Of a stretch of 12,631 nt of DNA, positions 7,208 through 12,631 are shown one piece after another. Every line of letters starts with the position of its first letter. The first letter of the stretch is position 1. The DNA lies in contig JBPYCQ010000031.1 in assembly GCA_051846895.1 (NCBI GenBank), positions 1 through 12,631 on the forward strand, given 5' to 3'. Made by a program: the position numbers and the translations under genes. The stretch comes from CALKAL01 sp051846895. GTDB taxonomy: Bacteria > Bacillota > Bacilli > Bacillales > Alkalibacillaceae. Below the pieces are notes generated by a model. That model saw nothing but the letters and a program-made list of their open reading frames with translations. It searched no databases and had not been told where the DNA came from.

Positions 7208-8374
7208 ATGAAAATTACTGTGGCAGGTACAGGCTATGTTGGACTTTCCAATGCAGTGCTCTTAGCACAGCACAATGAAGTAATTGCTTATGATATTGTT
7301 AAGGGAAAGGTTCATCTAATAAACGATAAGAAATCACCAATTGTTGATGTCGAAATAGAAGAATATTTAAAAACTAAGGAATTAAATTTAGAAGCAACTA
7401 CAGACTCTAACCATGCATTTAAAAATGCTCAATATGTCATTATATCTACACCAACTAACTATGATCCAGAAACTAATTATTTCGATACTAAGTCAGTAGA
7501 ATCAGTGATAGAAAATGTTCTATCTATTAACCCTGACGCAATAATGGTTATCAAATCAACAATTCCAATAGGCTATACAGAACAGGTTAAACAAAAATAC
7601 AAGACAGATAATATTATCTTTTCACCAGAGTTTTTAAGAGAAGGTAAAGCATTATATGATAACTTACATCCTTCTCGAATTATCGTTGGAGAACAGTCAG
7701 ATAGAGCTAAGGTTTTCGCTGAATTATTAGCTCAAGGTGCTATTAAAAAAGACATTCCAATTTTATACACAGATTCAACTGAAGCAGAAGCTATCAAATT
7801 ATTTAGTAATACATACTTAGCGATGCGTGTGTCCTACTTTAATGAGTTAGATACATATGCTGAATGGAATGGTTTAAATACTAAGCAAATCATAGATGGT
7901 GTTGGATTGGATCCGCGTATAGGAAGTCACTATAATAATCCTTCATTTGGATACGGTGGATATTGTTTACCTAAAGACACGAAACAATTGAAAGCCAGTT
8001 ATAAGGATGTACCTAACAACATTATTTCAGCAATTGTCGATTCAAATGACACTAGGAAAGATCATATAGCCAATATGATTTTAAAGCGAAATCCAAGTGT
8101 TGTAGGAATATATAGACTCACAATGAAAACAGGATCAGATAATTTCAGACAATCAGCTATTCAAGGAATCATGGAGAGGTTAAGCCATCAAGGCGTCAAT
8201 GTGGTTGTATATGAACCAACATATAATAGCGATCAATTTGAAGAATATCAAGTAATAAATGACTTTGAAGAATTTACTAAACAATCTGACGTTATAGTTG
8301 CAAACCGATTATCAGAAGAGTTAGAAGTAGTGAAGGATAAAGTATATACTAGAGATTTGTTTAATAGGGATTGA
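7208..8374 (+). CDS. ugd: UDP-glucose 6-dehydrogenase, short E. coli Ugd-type
   Basis: This is a second enzyme for UDP-glucose to UDP-glucuronate. From the ATG at 7208 it has 388 residues, the same as E. coli Ugd as I recall it, and long stretches match that protein: GTGYVGLSN near the start, NIIFSPEFLREGKALYDNLH, DSTEAEAIKLF, and GYGGYCLPKDTKQL with the catalytic cysteine at residue 253. The C-terminus ends in VYTRDLFNRD. It lacks the LTFKPGTDD signature of the long form and has IYRLTMKTGSDNFR instead. The AGGTGA at 7197-7202, five bases before ATG 7208, supports this start over the in-frame GTG at 7199. It lies 15 bp after the epimerase, in one operon with the other dehydrogenase. In Gram-positive bacteria this form occurs in capsule loci, for example pneumococcal Cap3A/HasB-like enzymes. 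Redundant function is likely. Confidence 0.94.
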   Translation: MKITVAGTGYVGLSNAVLLAQHNEVIAYDIVKGKVHLINDKKSPIVDVEIEEYLKTKELNLEATTDSNHAFKNAQYVIISTPTNYDPETNYFDTKSVESVIENVLSINPDAIMVIKSTIPIGYTEQVKQKYKTDNIIFSPEFLREGKALYDNLHPSRIIVGEQSDRAKVFAELLAQGAIKKDIPILYTDSTEAEAIKLFSNTYLAMRVSYFNELDTYAEWNGLNTKQIIDGVGLDPRIGSHYNNPSFGYGGYCLPKDTKQLKASYKDVPNNIISAIVDSNDTRKDHIANMILKRNPSVVGIYRLTMKTGSDNFRQSAIQGIMERLSHQGVNVVVYEPTYNSDQFEEYQVINDFEEFTKQSDVIVANRLSEELEVVKDKVYTRDLFNRD

Positions 8375-8386
8375 ATGAGGTGGAAA

Positions 8387-8404
8387 AATATTCTCTTGAA
8401 TATT
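8387..8404 (+). terminator. Small AT-rich hairpin after the nucleotide-sugar operon
   Basis: AATATTC (8387-8393) and GAATATT (8398-8404) form a seven-bp stem with a TCTT loop, 12 bases after the dehydrogenase stop. The stem is weak and no T-run follows, so an attenuating or mRNA-end role is only possible. Confidence 0.25.
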
Positions 8405-8463
8405 AACTAGTAATAAGCATTGACATATTTGATGTTAGTAGATGAGTCATAAGGAGTAATATA

Positions 8464-9285
8464 ATGAATGAATTATATTTACTAGGATTATTTTTATTAA
8501 TATTAGTTATATTCATTATTTTAGGCTTACTTGTATTTAATAAATTAATCATTCTTTTACTTGAAAAAATAGGGAAATCACTAGCAAAAATAATAATTCA
8601 AAAAACAAAAGAAAAAAATATAAAAAAGATTCTTTATTTGATAGACATCATATATTTACTATTACTGATTTTATCTTTATTTTTATTATTAATTTTTATT
8701 GTCAATAAAAATTACAATTATTTCGCAATATATATTTTAATTTATGCCATAATAATAATTGTACTTGCAACTTTGTATATTGAAATTAAAGACAAAAAGC
8801 TCCCAAAGTACACATCGATAATTAATAAAGTAATGCGTGTAATAAATATAAATACAAATACATATATTGTATCTAGAATTAAAATCATTATTGATAAATC
8901 ATCTATGAGTGCGTTTATACATTTTTTGATAACCTACATTACAATTGTTAGTTATACTTATTTTACAAGAATACCGATTCAGGTACAGTATTTCTTATTA
9001 TTAGCAATTCCATTTAGTTTAAATTCATGGATCTATTTTACTTCCTGTAATGCTATAGAACAGAGAGTTAGAAGAATTGTTGCATATGGAGTTATTCTAG
9101 TGATAACCATATGGGGATATTTTATTGAATATAAGTCTTATGCAATTTATCTAATTCAAGATGATGCCCTTAATTATTTAATAGTCTTTTTTATTGGTAT
9201 TTTTATTGCTGTCGATAGGTTTTTGAAAAGTATTGTTGAAGACATTAGAATTTATAGGGATACTGGAAATAAGCACAACATATAA
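8464..9285 (+). CDS. Multi-pass membrane protein of unknown function, extremely AT-rich
   Basis: I do not recognise this 273-residue protein. It has about seven hydrophobic segments, near residues 3-26, 57-81, 86-106, 150-168, 172-191, 208-226 and 238-258. A basic, lysine-rich loop follows the first segment (about 35-55), a longer polar region lies between the third and fourth (about 107-148), and the C-terminus is hydrophilic and charged. No cysteine, histidine or acidic motif suggests an enzyme. The start is well supported by AAGGAG at 8451-8456, seven bases before the ATG. It follows the sugar operon by 89 bp on the same strand and could be read with it. Base composition is far from its neighbours: the 60 bases from 8641 contain seven G or C, against 26 in the 60 bases from 5581. 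That suggests separate origin. It might belong to the polysaccharide locus or be an unrelated insertion. Confidence 0.75.
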   Translation: MNELYLLGLFLLILVIFIILGLLVFNKLIILLLEKIGKSLAKIIIQKTKEKNIKKILYLIDIIYLLLLILSLFLLLIFIVNKNYNYFAIYILIYAIIIIVLATLYIEIKDKKLPKYTSIINKVMRVININTNTYIVSRIKIIIDKSSMSAFIHFLITYITIVSYTYFTRIPIQVQYFLLLAIPFSLNSWIYFTSCNAIEQRVRRIVAYGVILVITIWGYFIEYKSYAIYLIQDDALNYLIVFFIGIFIAVDRFLKSIVEDIRIYRDTGNKHNI

Positions 9286-9414
9286 ATTATACATCTATTC
9301 TAGACCCCATTTTATCAAATACTTATGCTCTAATTTCAACAAGTTGTTTTTGAATTAAAAGGGCAATCAGAATGGCAAATACCATTTTGATGGCTTGGTA
9401 TTAATTTGAGTATT

Positions 9415-9635
9415 TTAGATTAGTTCTAGTTCTGGATCATCTTCCCTATCCATAAAGAGGTCATCTGTGATTGGTTCAAAAATACCAAATCTAGCTGCTA
9501 GCTCCTTGAAACGACCAATTGCTTTTGTAGGAATTTTGGATTTAAATTCTGCACGCATTTAAGATTCATACAGCCATAAGGAATATCCATCGCAACATAG
9601 TCATTCCCGGTAAAATACTCCCCACACCTCAGGGC
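9415..9635 (-). pseudogene. Frameshifted remnant of an unidentified minus-strand gene
   Basis: Two adjoining minus-strand frames look coding but are out of phase. The upstream one runs from 9635 to about 9558 and includes GEYFTGNDYVAMDIPYGCMN. The downstream one runs from 9558 to the stop at 9415 and includes RAEFKSKIPTKAIGRF, FKELAARFGIFEPI and an acidic tail with DREDDPELEL. A one-base indel near 9556-9560 would join them into about 70 codons. The downstream part alone could be a 47-residue ORF from an ATG at 9558, but it has no ribosome binding site. The upstream part has no good start and meets a stop at 9638. The amino-acid composition looks protein-like rather than random. The family is unknown to me. 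Confidence 0.4.
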
Positions 9636-9672
9636 TCAAGCCCACTTTCCTCACCCCTTCCACCTAACTTCA

Positions 9673-9701
9673 ATGACATTATATAATATTTATGGTATAT
9701 T
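9673..9701 (+). promoter_or_regulatory. Sigma-A-type promoter of the NERD-domain gene
   Basis: ATGACA at 9673-9678 and TATATT at 9696-9701 each match five of six consensus bases and are separated by the ideal 17 bp. The site lies 50 bases before the GTG start, and the ribosome binding site at 9738-9745 follows at a normal leader distance. Confidence 0.55.
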
Positions 9702-9750
9702 TTTCTTAATTGTTATTGGAAAATTTAGAAATTGATAAAGGGTGATCTAG

Positions 9751-10051
9751 GTGACAATAATCGTAATAATTTTTGTTGTATTGACCTTAGCTATTCTATT
9801 ATCACTTTCATTCATAACAGCACCTACTTTAGCATTGTTACTCATTTTGGCTGGAGCGATTATCTTTAGATTAAAGTTTCCAGTCATCAAAGGTGCGATA
9901 GGGGAATGGTATGTGAATAATGATTTAAGCAAATTAGGCACAAGTTATTCAACGTTCCATGACCTATACGTACCAACAGAAGATGGAGGAACAACTCAAG
10001 TTGACCACGTTGTCACTTCCCCATATGGAATCTTTGTCATCGAAACAAAGC
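9751..10051 (+). pseudogene. NERD-domain membrane protein, 3' end cut off by the IS21 element
   Basis: The NERD (nuclease-related) domain is a PD-(D/E)xK-like fold found in membrane-anchored bacterial proteins, some linked to DNA processing; the role of this one is unknown. Residues 3-22 and 25-41 are hydrophobic and form one or two membrane segments. The NERD domain starts at KGAIGEWYV (about 47-55) and continues through TTQVDHVVTSPYGIFVIETK. D85 and the E98-x-K100 pair correspond to the nuclease-like core. The protein stops one residue later: the frame enters the IS21 end at base 10052, which supplies a Leu codon and TAA (10054-10056). Relatives continue well past the ETK, usually with a zinc-finger or further domain, so this is a truncated fragment. 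The start is GTG at 9751 with AAAGGGTGA at 9738-9745. Only core strands remain, so activity is unlikely. Confidence 0.85.
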
Positions 10052-10087
10052 TGTAACCGTCAAGTAAAAAGATACAGTTTTCGATAA
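10052..10087. repeat. IS21 terminal inverted repeat, istB side
   Basis: The repeat starts TGTAACCGTC and contains ATACAGTTTTCGATAA. It matches the reverse complement of 12596-12631 at 26 of 36 positions. The first three bases supply the end of the truncated NERD reading frame, and the istB stop follows directly at 10088. Confidence 0.88.
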
Positions 10088-10852
10088 TTAATTTGAAGCA
10101 GTTTTTGCTCCAAAGATAGAAGTTCTATGTTTCATGCGATAACTGTCTCCATTTAAATGGATAATTTCCGCTCTGTGCATAATCCTATCTAATATAGCGG
10201 TAGTAATTGCTGGATCGCCTAATAACTCACCCCATTCTTTAGGAGCCTTGTTAGAAGTAAGTATAATACTTGAAGTGTTGTATAAATCGTTTATTAGATG
10301 AAAGAATAGGTTTGCTTCATCTTGATTTATAGCCATGAACATTAGATCATCGATGACTACTAAATCGGCTTTGCGAATTCTTTTCATCCTTGTTTGTGAC
10401 TTACGTGTAATTCCCTCTGTTTTTAATGTATGAATTAATTCTCCCATGGAAGTAAAAATCACCTTATAGCCTTGATGAATTGCTTGTATTCCTAGGCCGA
10501 CCGCCAGATGTGTTTTACCAACACCTGGAGGTCCTAACAGGATAATGTTGTAAAGTTGCTCTATCCACAGTAACTCTTTTAATTTATTAAACTCTTTCTT
10601 ACTCATAGATTGTTGTTCATTCAAATCAAATTGCTCTAGGGTTTTATAATAAGGGAATGTAGCCCATTTAAGACGTTTTTCGATTTGTTTTTCTTCACGC
10701 TTTTTTTGCTCATAGCTCAAGATATCCATTAAAAAGGCTGCGTAAGTCACATTATCTTTTTCTGCCTTTTCTAACAATGCTGGTAGATTATTAGCTGTTT
10801 CTCCGAAACGAAGTGACTTTAATGTGTCTTGTAATGTTGATAATTGACTCAT
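10088..10852 (-). CDS. istB: IS21 transposition helper ATPase IstB
   Basis: IstB is the AAA+ (DnaA/DnaC-like) ATPase that binds target DNA and activates the IstA transposase. The N-terminal region (about 1-95) carries the IstB-specific helical domain. Walker A is GPPGVGKT (residues 107-114), Walker B is LVVIDD (164-169), a sensor-I-like ILTSN lies at about 197-201, and LDRIMHRAEII (221-231) holds the arginines typical of the family. The length of 254 is standard. The ATG at 10850-10852 overlaps the istA stop as ATGA, with AGGTGA six bases upstream, so translation is coupled. The stop lies directly beside the terminal repeat. No damage is visible. Confidence 0.95.
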   Translation of the reverse strand: MSQLSTLQDTLKSLRFGETANNLPALLEKAEKDNVTYAAFLMDILSYEQKKREEKQIEKRLKWATFPYYKTLEQFDLNEQQSMSKKEFNKLKELLWIEQLYNIILLGPPGVGKTHLAVGLGIQAIHQGYKVIFTSMGELIHTLKTEGITRKSQTRMKRIRKADLVVIDDLMFMAINQDEANLFFHLINDLYNTSSIILTSNKAPKEWGELLGDPAITTAILDRIMHRAEIIHLNGDSYRMKHRTSIFGAKTASN

Positions 10853-12429
10853 TGAATTTCACCTTCCAATACAGAAACATATTCCTGAATATCTCTAGTT
10901 TGAGCTTTTGTCTGAGAAACAGACTCACTTAAATAATTAAATTGTTTAAGATCATCTATTTGTCGTTTTTCATTATTGACACTTGATACATTTTGTCGGT
11001 TCAGGTATTGAACCATATCGATAAAATCCGTTGCACAAAAAAGTTGCCATTTCATACATTCTTCTAATGCTTTATCAAGTAATTCTTGATTGTGTTTTTT
11101 AATTTCTTTAGAAATCATTTGTAATTGATCTCGAATGTAACGCTGTCGTACCTTACGTATTTCTTGTAAAAATTGTTTTGCTTTATTTGAATTGCTAAAG
11201 TACGAGGCAACTGTCTCAATATAGGTATCAATTCCCTTTGTCCGATCACGTATATGACTTGTATCTTGAATCAACTTTCCTTTGCCAGAAGTGATTCGAT
11301 GTTTGGCAAGAATGGGACCAGATTTGCTTTCTCGAATAATTAAATATTTATCATCCTTCGTTTCGATATAGACTTGTTTTGTCTTTTGAAAAGTTCCTAA
11401 AGGAACTGTGTAACGATTCGATTTATACCAAATTATATTGTCCTTCCGAACAGTTCTTGTTATACTTGTATTAAAGGTTTTAGTGATATATGTATTATCA
11501 CTAATTGGGGAGACTGGACGTAAGTGTTGCTTTTCGAGGGCAAACACTTCAACTGGTCTCTTTTTTGTTGTATTGTGGACTTTATAGTTTGCAGTGCGTT
11601 CAAGCCATTTCCAACCAGCTTCATTCCATGCATCTAACCCATAGTACAAACGATGCTTGGCAAAATTTTGTTTTACATATTTAACTACGTTTTCTACCTT
11701 TCCTTTACTTTCTGGGTCAGCTTTTCTACACATCCAGACTTTTAAGTTTCGTTCTTCTTTATAAGATTGAAATTCTTTAGTTAATATAAGATCTCCGCCA
11801 TTTTCACTAACGAGAATTAATGCATCCTGATCATAGACGAATTCATCTGTGATTCCTCCAAAATATCGAAATGCATTTTCATGGGCCTGAATGACATCTC
11901 TTGTAGTAAATGGCCTGTCCAACCATTCTTTATATTTATAGCGAGAATGAGCTAATACAAATGCTATAAAACGTAGTTTTACTTTTCTTCCATCTGGTGT
12001 GAATTGTTCTGTTTGTCCAAAATCAACTTGAATTTGTGAACCCATTGGCTTCTCTGGAACCGACTCATAAATTCTTGGTGAACTTTCCTTTGGAATATTA
12101 TATTCCTTTCTAAGATTCCTTACATATAGCCGTACAGTACTTTCTGAAACTACTAAATCACTATATTTTTCTAATAGCCAATCTAATACTTGTGCAGCTG
12201 ACATATCTGGATGTTCTCTTAACCATGATAAAATCAAATTTTTATATGGATCCAATATTTTTCTTCTAGTTTTCGTGCTTCGTATCCAATCAGCCATGCT
12301 TTCTGGATTATGCTTTAAATAACGGTAAACTGTCGACCTTGAGATGCCTAGTTTTTCAGCAACTTTGGTTTTACTAAAACCTTGTTTTAATAATTGATGA
12401 ATTTCCATATACATTTCCCATTTATCCAC
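10849..12429 (-). CDS. istA: IS21 transposase IstA
   Basis: IstA is the DDE transposase that cuts and joins the element ends, working with IstB. Numbered from the furthest upstream in-frame start (12447), a helix-turn-helix lies at about 23-43 (SKTKVAEKLGISRSTVYRYL), followed by a second DNA-binding region. The catalytic core has D142 in IQVDFGQ, a second Asp in VYDQDALIL (D206 or D208) and E252 in SKGKVENVVKYVK. A basic C-terminal region follows. The start is ambiguous. A GTG at 12429 has GGAGG eight bases upstream and was chosen. The ATG at 12444 and GTG at 12447 lack ribosome binding sites but would add five or six residues. The 526-residue length is at the long end for IstA. The reading frame is uninterrupted. 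Confidence 0.93.
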   Translation of the reverse strand: MDKWEMYMEIHQLLKQGFSKTKVAEKLGISRSTVYRYLKHNPESMADWIRSTKTRRKILDPYKNLILSWLREHPDMSAAQVLDWLLEKYSDLVVSESTVRLYVRNLRKEYNIPKESSPRIYESVPEKPMGSQIQVDFGQTEQFTPDGRKVKLRFIAFVLAHSRYKYKEWLDRPFTTRDVIQAHENAFRYFGGITDEFVYDQDALILVSENGGDLILTKEFQSYKEERNLKVWMCRKADPESKGKVENVVKYVKQNFAKHRLYYGLDAWNEAGWKWLERTANYKVHNTTKKRPVEVFALEKQHLRPVSPISDNTYITKTFNTSITRTVRKDNIIWYKSNRYTVPLGTFQKTKQVYIETKDDKYLIIRESKSGPILAKHRITSGKGKLIQDTSHIRDRTKGIDTYIETVASYFSNSNKAKQFLQEIRKVRQRYIRDQLQMISKEIKKHNQELLDKALEECMKWQLFCATDFIDMVQYLNRQNVSSVNNEKRQIDDLKQFNYLSESVSQTKAQTRDIQEYVSVLEGEIQ

Positions 12430-12467
12430 CTTTTTACCCTCCATCACTGAGAAATTAAGCTATCAAT

Positions 12468-12506
12468 ATAATACCAGTGATAGAGTGATTTTTATATTGG
12501 TTTCAA
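12468..12506 (-). promoter_or_regulatory. Candidate istA promoter
   Basis: On the minus strand, TTGAAA (12506-12501) and TATCAC (12482-12477) are 18 bp apart. An alternative -10, TATTAT, lies at 12473-12468 with a poorer -35 (TATAAA) 17 bp before it. The region also has repeated ATCACT words (12474-12491), which might be operator-like. The match is moderate. Confidence 0.3.
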
Positions 12507-12573
12507 GTTGCGAGAGTAGTTTTTATGAAACTGCCCTCGGGCAGTTTCATAAAAACTACTAACTTCGGCAACT
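12506..12573. repeat. Long near-perfect palindrome between the IS21 end and istA
   Basis: Bases 12515-12536 and 12539-12560 are exact reverse complements over 22 bp with only TC between them. An outer pair, AGTTGC (12506-12511) with GCAACT (12568-12573), extends the structure across a small internal loop. On either strand the stem ends in an A-run and no T-run follows, so it does not read as a standard terminator. Its place between the element end and the istA promoter suggests a barrier to transcription or translation entering from outside, or a recombination structure. Confidence 0.88.
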
Positions 12574-12582
12574 GACTAAAAG

Positions 12583-12624
12583 TGTATAATCTTATTTATC
12601 GGAAACTGTATAATTTAGTTTATC
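12583..12624. repeat. Tandem subterminal 18-bp direct repeats at the IS21 right end
   Basis: TGTATAATCTTATTTATC at 12583-12600 and TGTATAATTTAGTTTATC at 12607-12624 match at 15 of 18 positions with a six-base gap. Repeated transposase-binding sites inside the ends are a known feature of IS21 elements, so these are probable IstA binding sites. The second copy is part of the terminal repeat. Confidence 0.75.
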
Positions 12625-12631
12625 AGTCACA
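12596..12631. repeat. IS21 terminal inverted repeat, istA side
   Basis: Read inward from 12631 it starts TGTGACTGAT and contains ATACAGTTTCCGATAA. It pairs with 10052-10087. The window ends exactly on its outer base. Confidence 0.88.

Larger units (their letters stand above)
9286..9750. other. Intergenic stretch with a decayed minus-strand ORF and a plus-strand promoter
   Basis: This 465-bp region has no intact gene that I trust. Its middle (9415-9635) carries the remnants of a minus-strand reading frame. A further 20-codon minus-strand frame from an ATG at 9385 to a stop at 9323, with a hydrophobic then basic character, may be part of the same decayed gene or chance. Its right end (9673-9750) carries the promoter and leader of the NERD gene. 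No RNA gene or repeat family was recognised. Confidence 0.5.
10052..12631 (-). mobile_element. Complete IS21-family element with istA and istB, 2580 bp
   Basis: The element is bounded by matching ends that both start TGT when read inward. The first 36 bases of one end match the reverse complement of the other at 26 positions in one register without gaps, including the block ATACAGTTT. It encodes the istA transposase and istB ATPase on the minus strand, overlapping by four bases as in other IS21 members. Length and layout are normal. A perfect 22-bp-arm palindrome lies between the right end and istA, and tandem 18-bp repeats lie at the right end. Insertion interrupted the NERD gene. The last base of the window equals the last base of the element, so the target duplication (expected 4-8 bp ending in AAAGC on the left side) cannot be confirmed here. 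Both genes look intact, so the copy may be active. Confidence 0.93.

Noticed and set aside
8375..8410. Possible 11-codon leader peptide starting ATG AGG TGG
   Set aside because: It has no ribosome binding site of its own and no regulatory codon run; the GAGGTGG may be an orphan ribosome binding site of a lost gene, but nothing supports a call.
8420..8448. Consensus-like TTGACA at 8420-8425 before the membrane protein gene
   Set aside because: No acceptable -10 hexamer occurs at 16-19 bp spacing (the positions read ATGAGT, TGAGTC or GAGTCA), so it is not called a promoter.
9378..9402. Inverted repeat AATACC/GGTATT downstream of the membrane protein gene
   Set aside because: The six-bp, AT-rich stem with a long loop and no clean T-run is expected by chance in such DNA.
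1..12631. CRISPR array, tRNA, rRNA, toxin-antitoxin pair, retron or phage genes
   Set aside because: No regularly spaced repeats, cloverleaf folds or recognisable genes of these kinds were seen on either strand.
10052..12631. IS21 cargo or a Tn7-like targeting function
   Set aside because: Only istA, istB and the noncoding ends are present; no extra gene or targeting protein fits in the element.

Overview
The window looks like chromosomal DNA of a low-GC Gram-positive bacterium, most likely of the Bacillaceae. The supporting signs are strong Shine-Dalgarno sites (AAGGAG, AGGTGA, GGAAGG), some GTG and TTG starts, AT-rich codon use, and IS3 and IS21 elements of Bacillus type. This is inference from style; there is no rRNA or tRNA here to place it.

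Layout. Bases 1-757 are the right part of an IS3-family element (IS150-like DDE transposase, an imperfect hairpin of about 126 bp, and a right terminal repeat). Bases 788-4626 hold the assembly genes of a surface or secreted polysaccharide, all on the plus strand: a GT4 glycosyltransferase, a Wzy-like polymerase and a Wzx-like flippase. Bases 4813-8374 hold a tightly packed nucleotide-sugar operon: a TuaD-type UDP-glucose 6-dehydrogenase, a UDP-glucuronate 4-epimerase with a TTG start inside the end of the previous gene, and a second UDP-glucose 6-dehydrogenase of the short E. coli Ugd type. Next come an extremely AT-rich multi-pass membrane protein of unknown function (8464-9285), a 465-bp stretch with a decayed minus-strand reading frame and a good promoter, and the first 100 codons of a NERD-domain membrane protein (9751-10051). 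That gene is cut by a complete 2580-bp IS21-family element (10052-12631), whose outer end coincides with the last base of the window.

How it works together. The sugar genes would convert UDP-glucose to UDP-glucuronate and then UDP-galacturonate. The glycosyltransferase adds a sugar to the lipid-linked repeat unit, Wzx flips it and Wzy polymerises it, so the product is probably an acidic, uronate-containing capsule or exopolysaccharide. Only one glycosyltransferase and no initiating phosphoglycosyl transferase are visible. The rest of the pathway must lie to the left, beyond the IS3 copy, or has been lost through it.

I found no clear new defence or mobile system. The items most worth a second look are the paired, non-orthologous UDP-glucose dehydrogenases, the long palindromes carried inside both insertion sequences, the exact IS21 junction in the NERD gene, the outward -35 box in the IS3 end, and the frameshifted remnant at 9415-9635.
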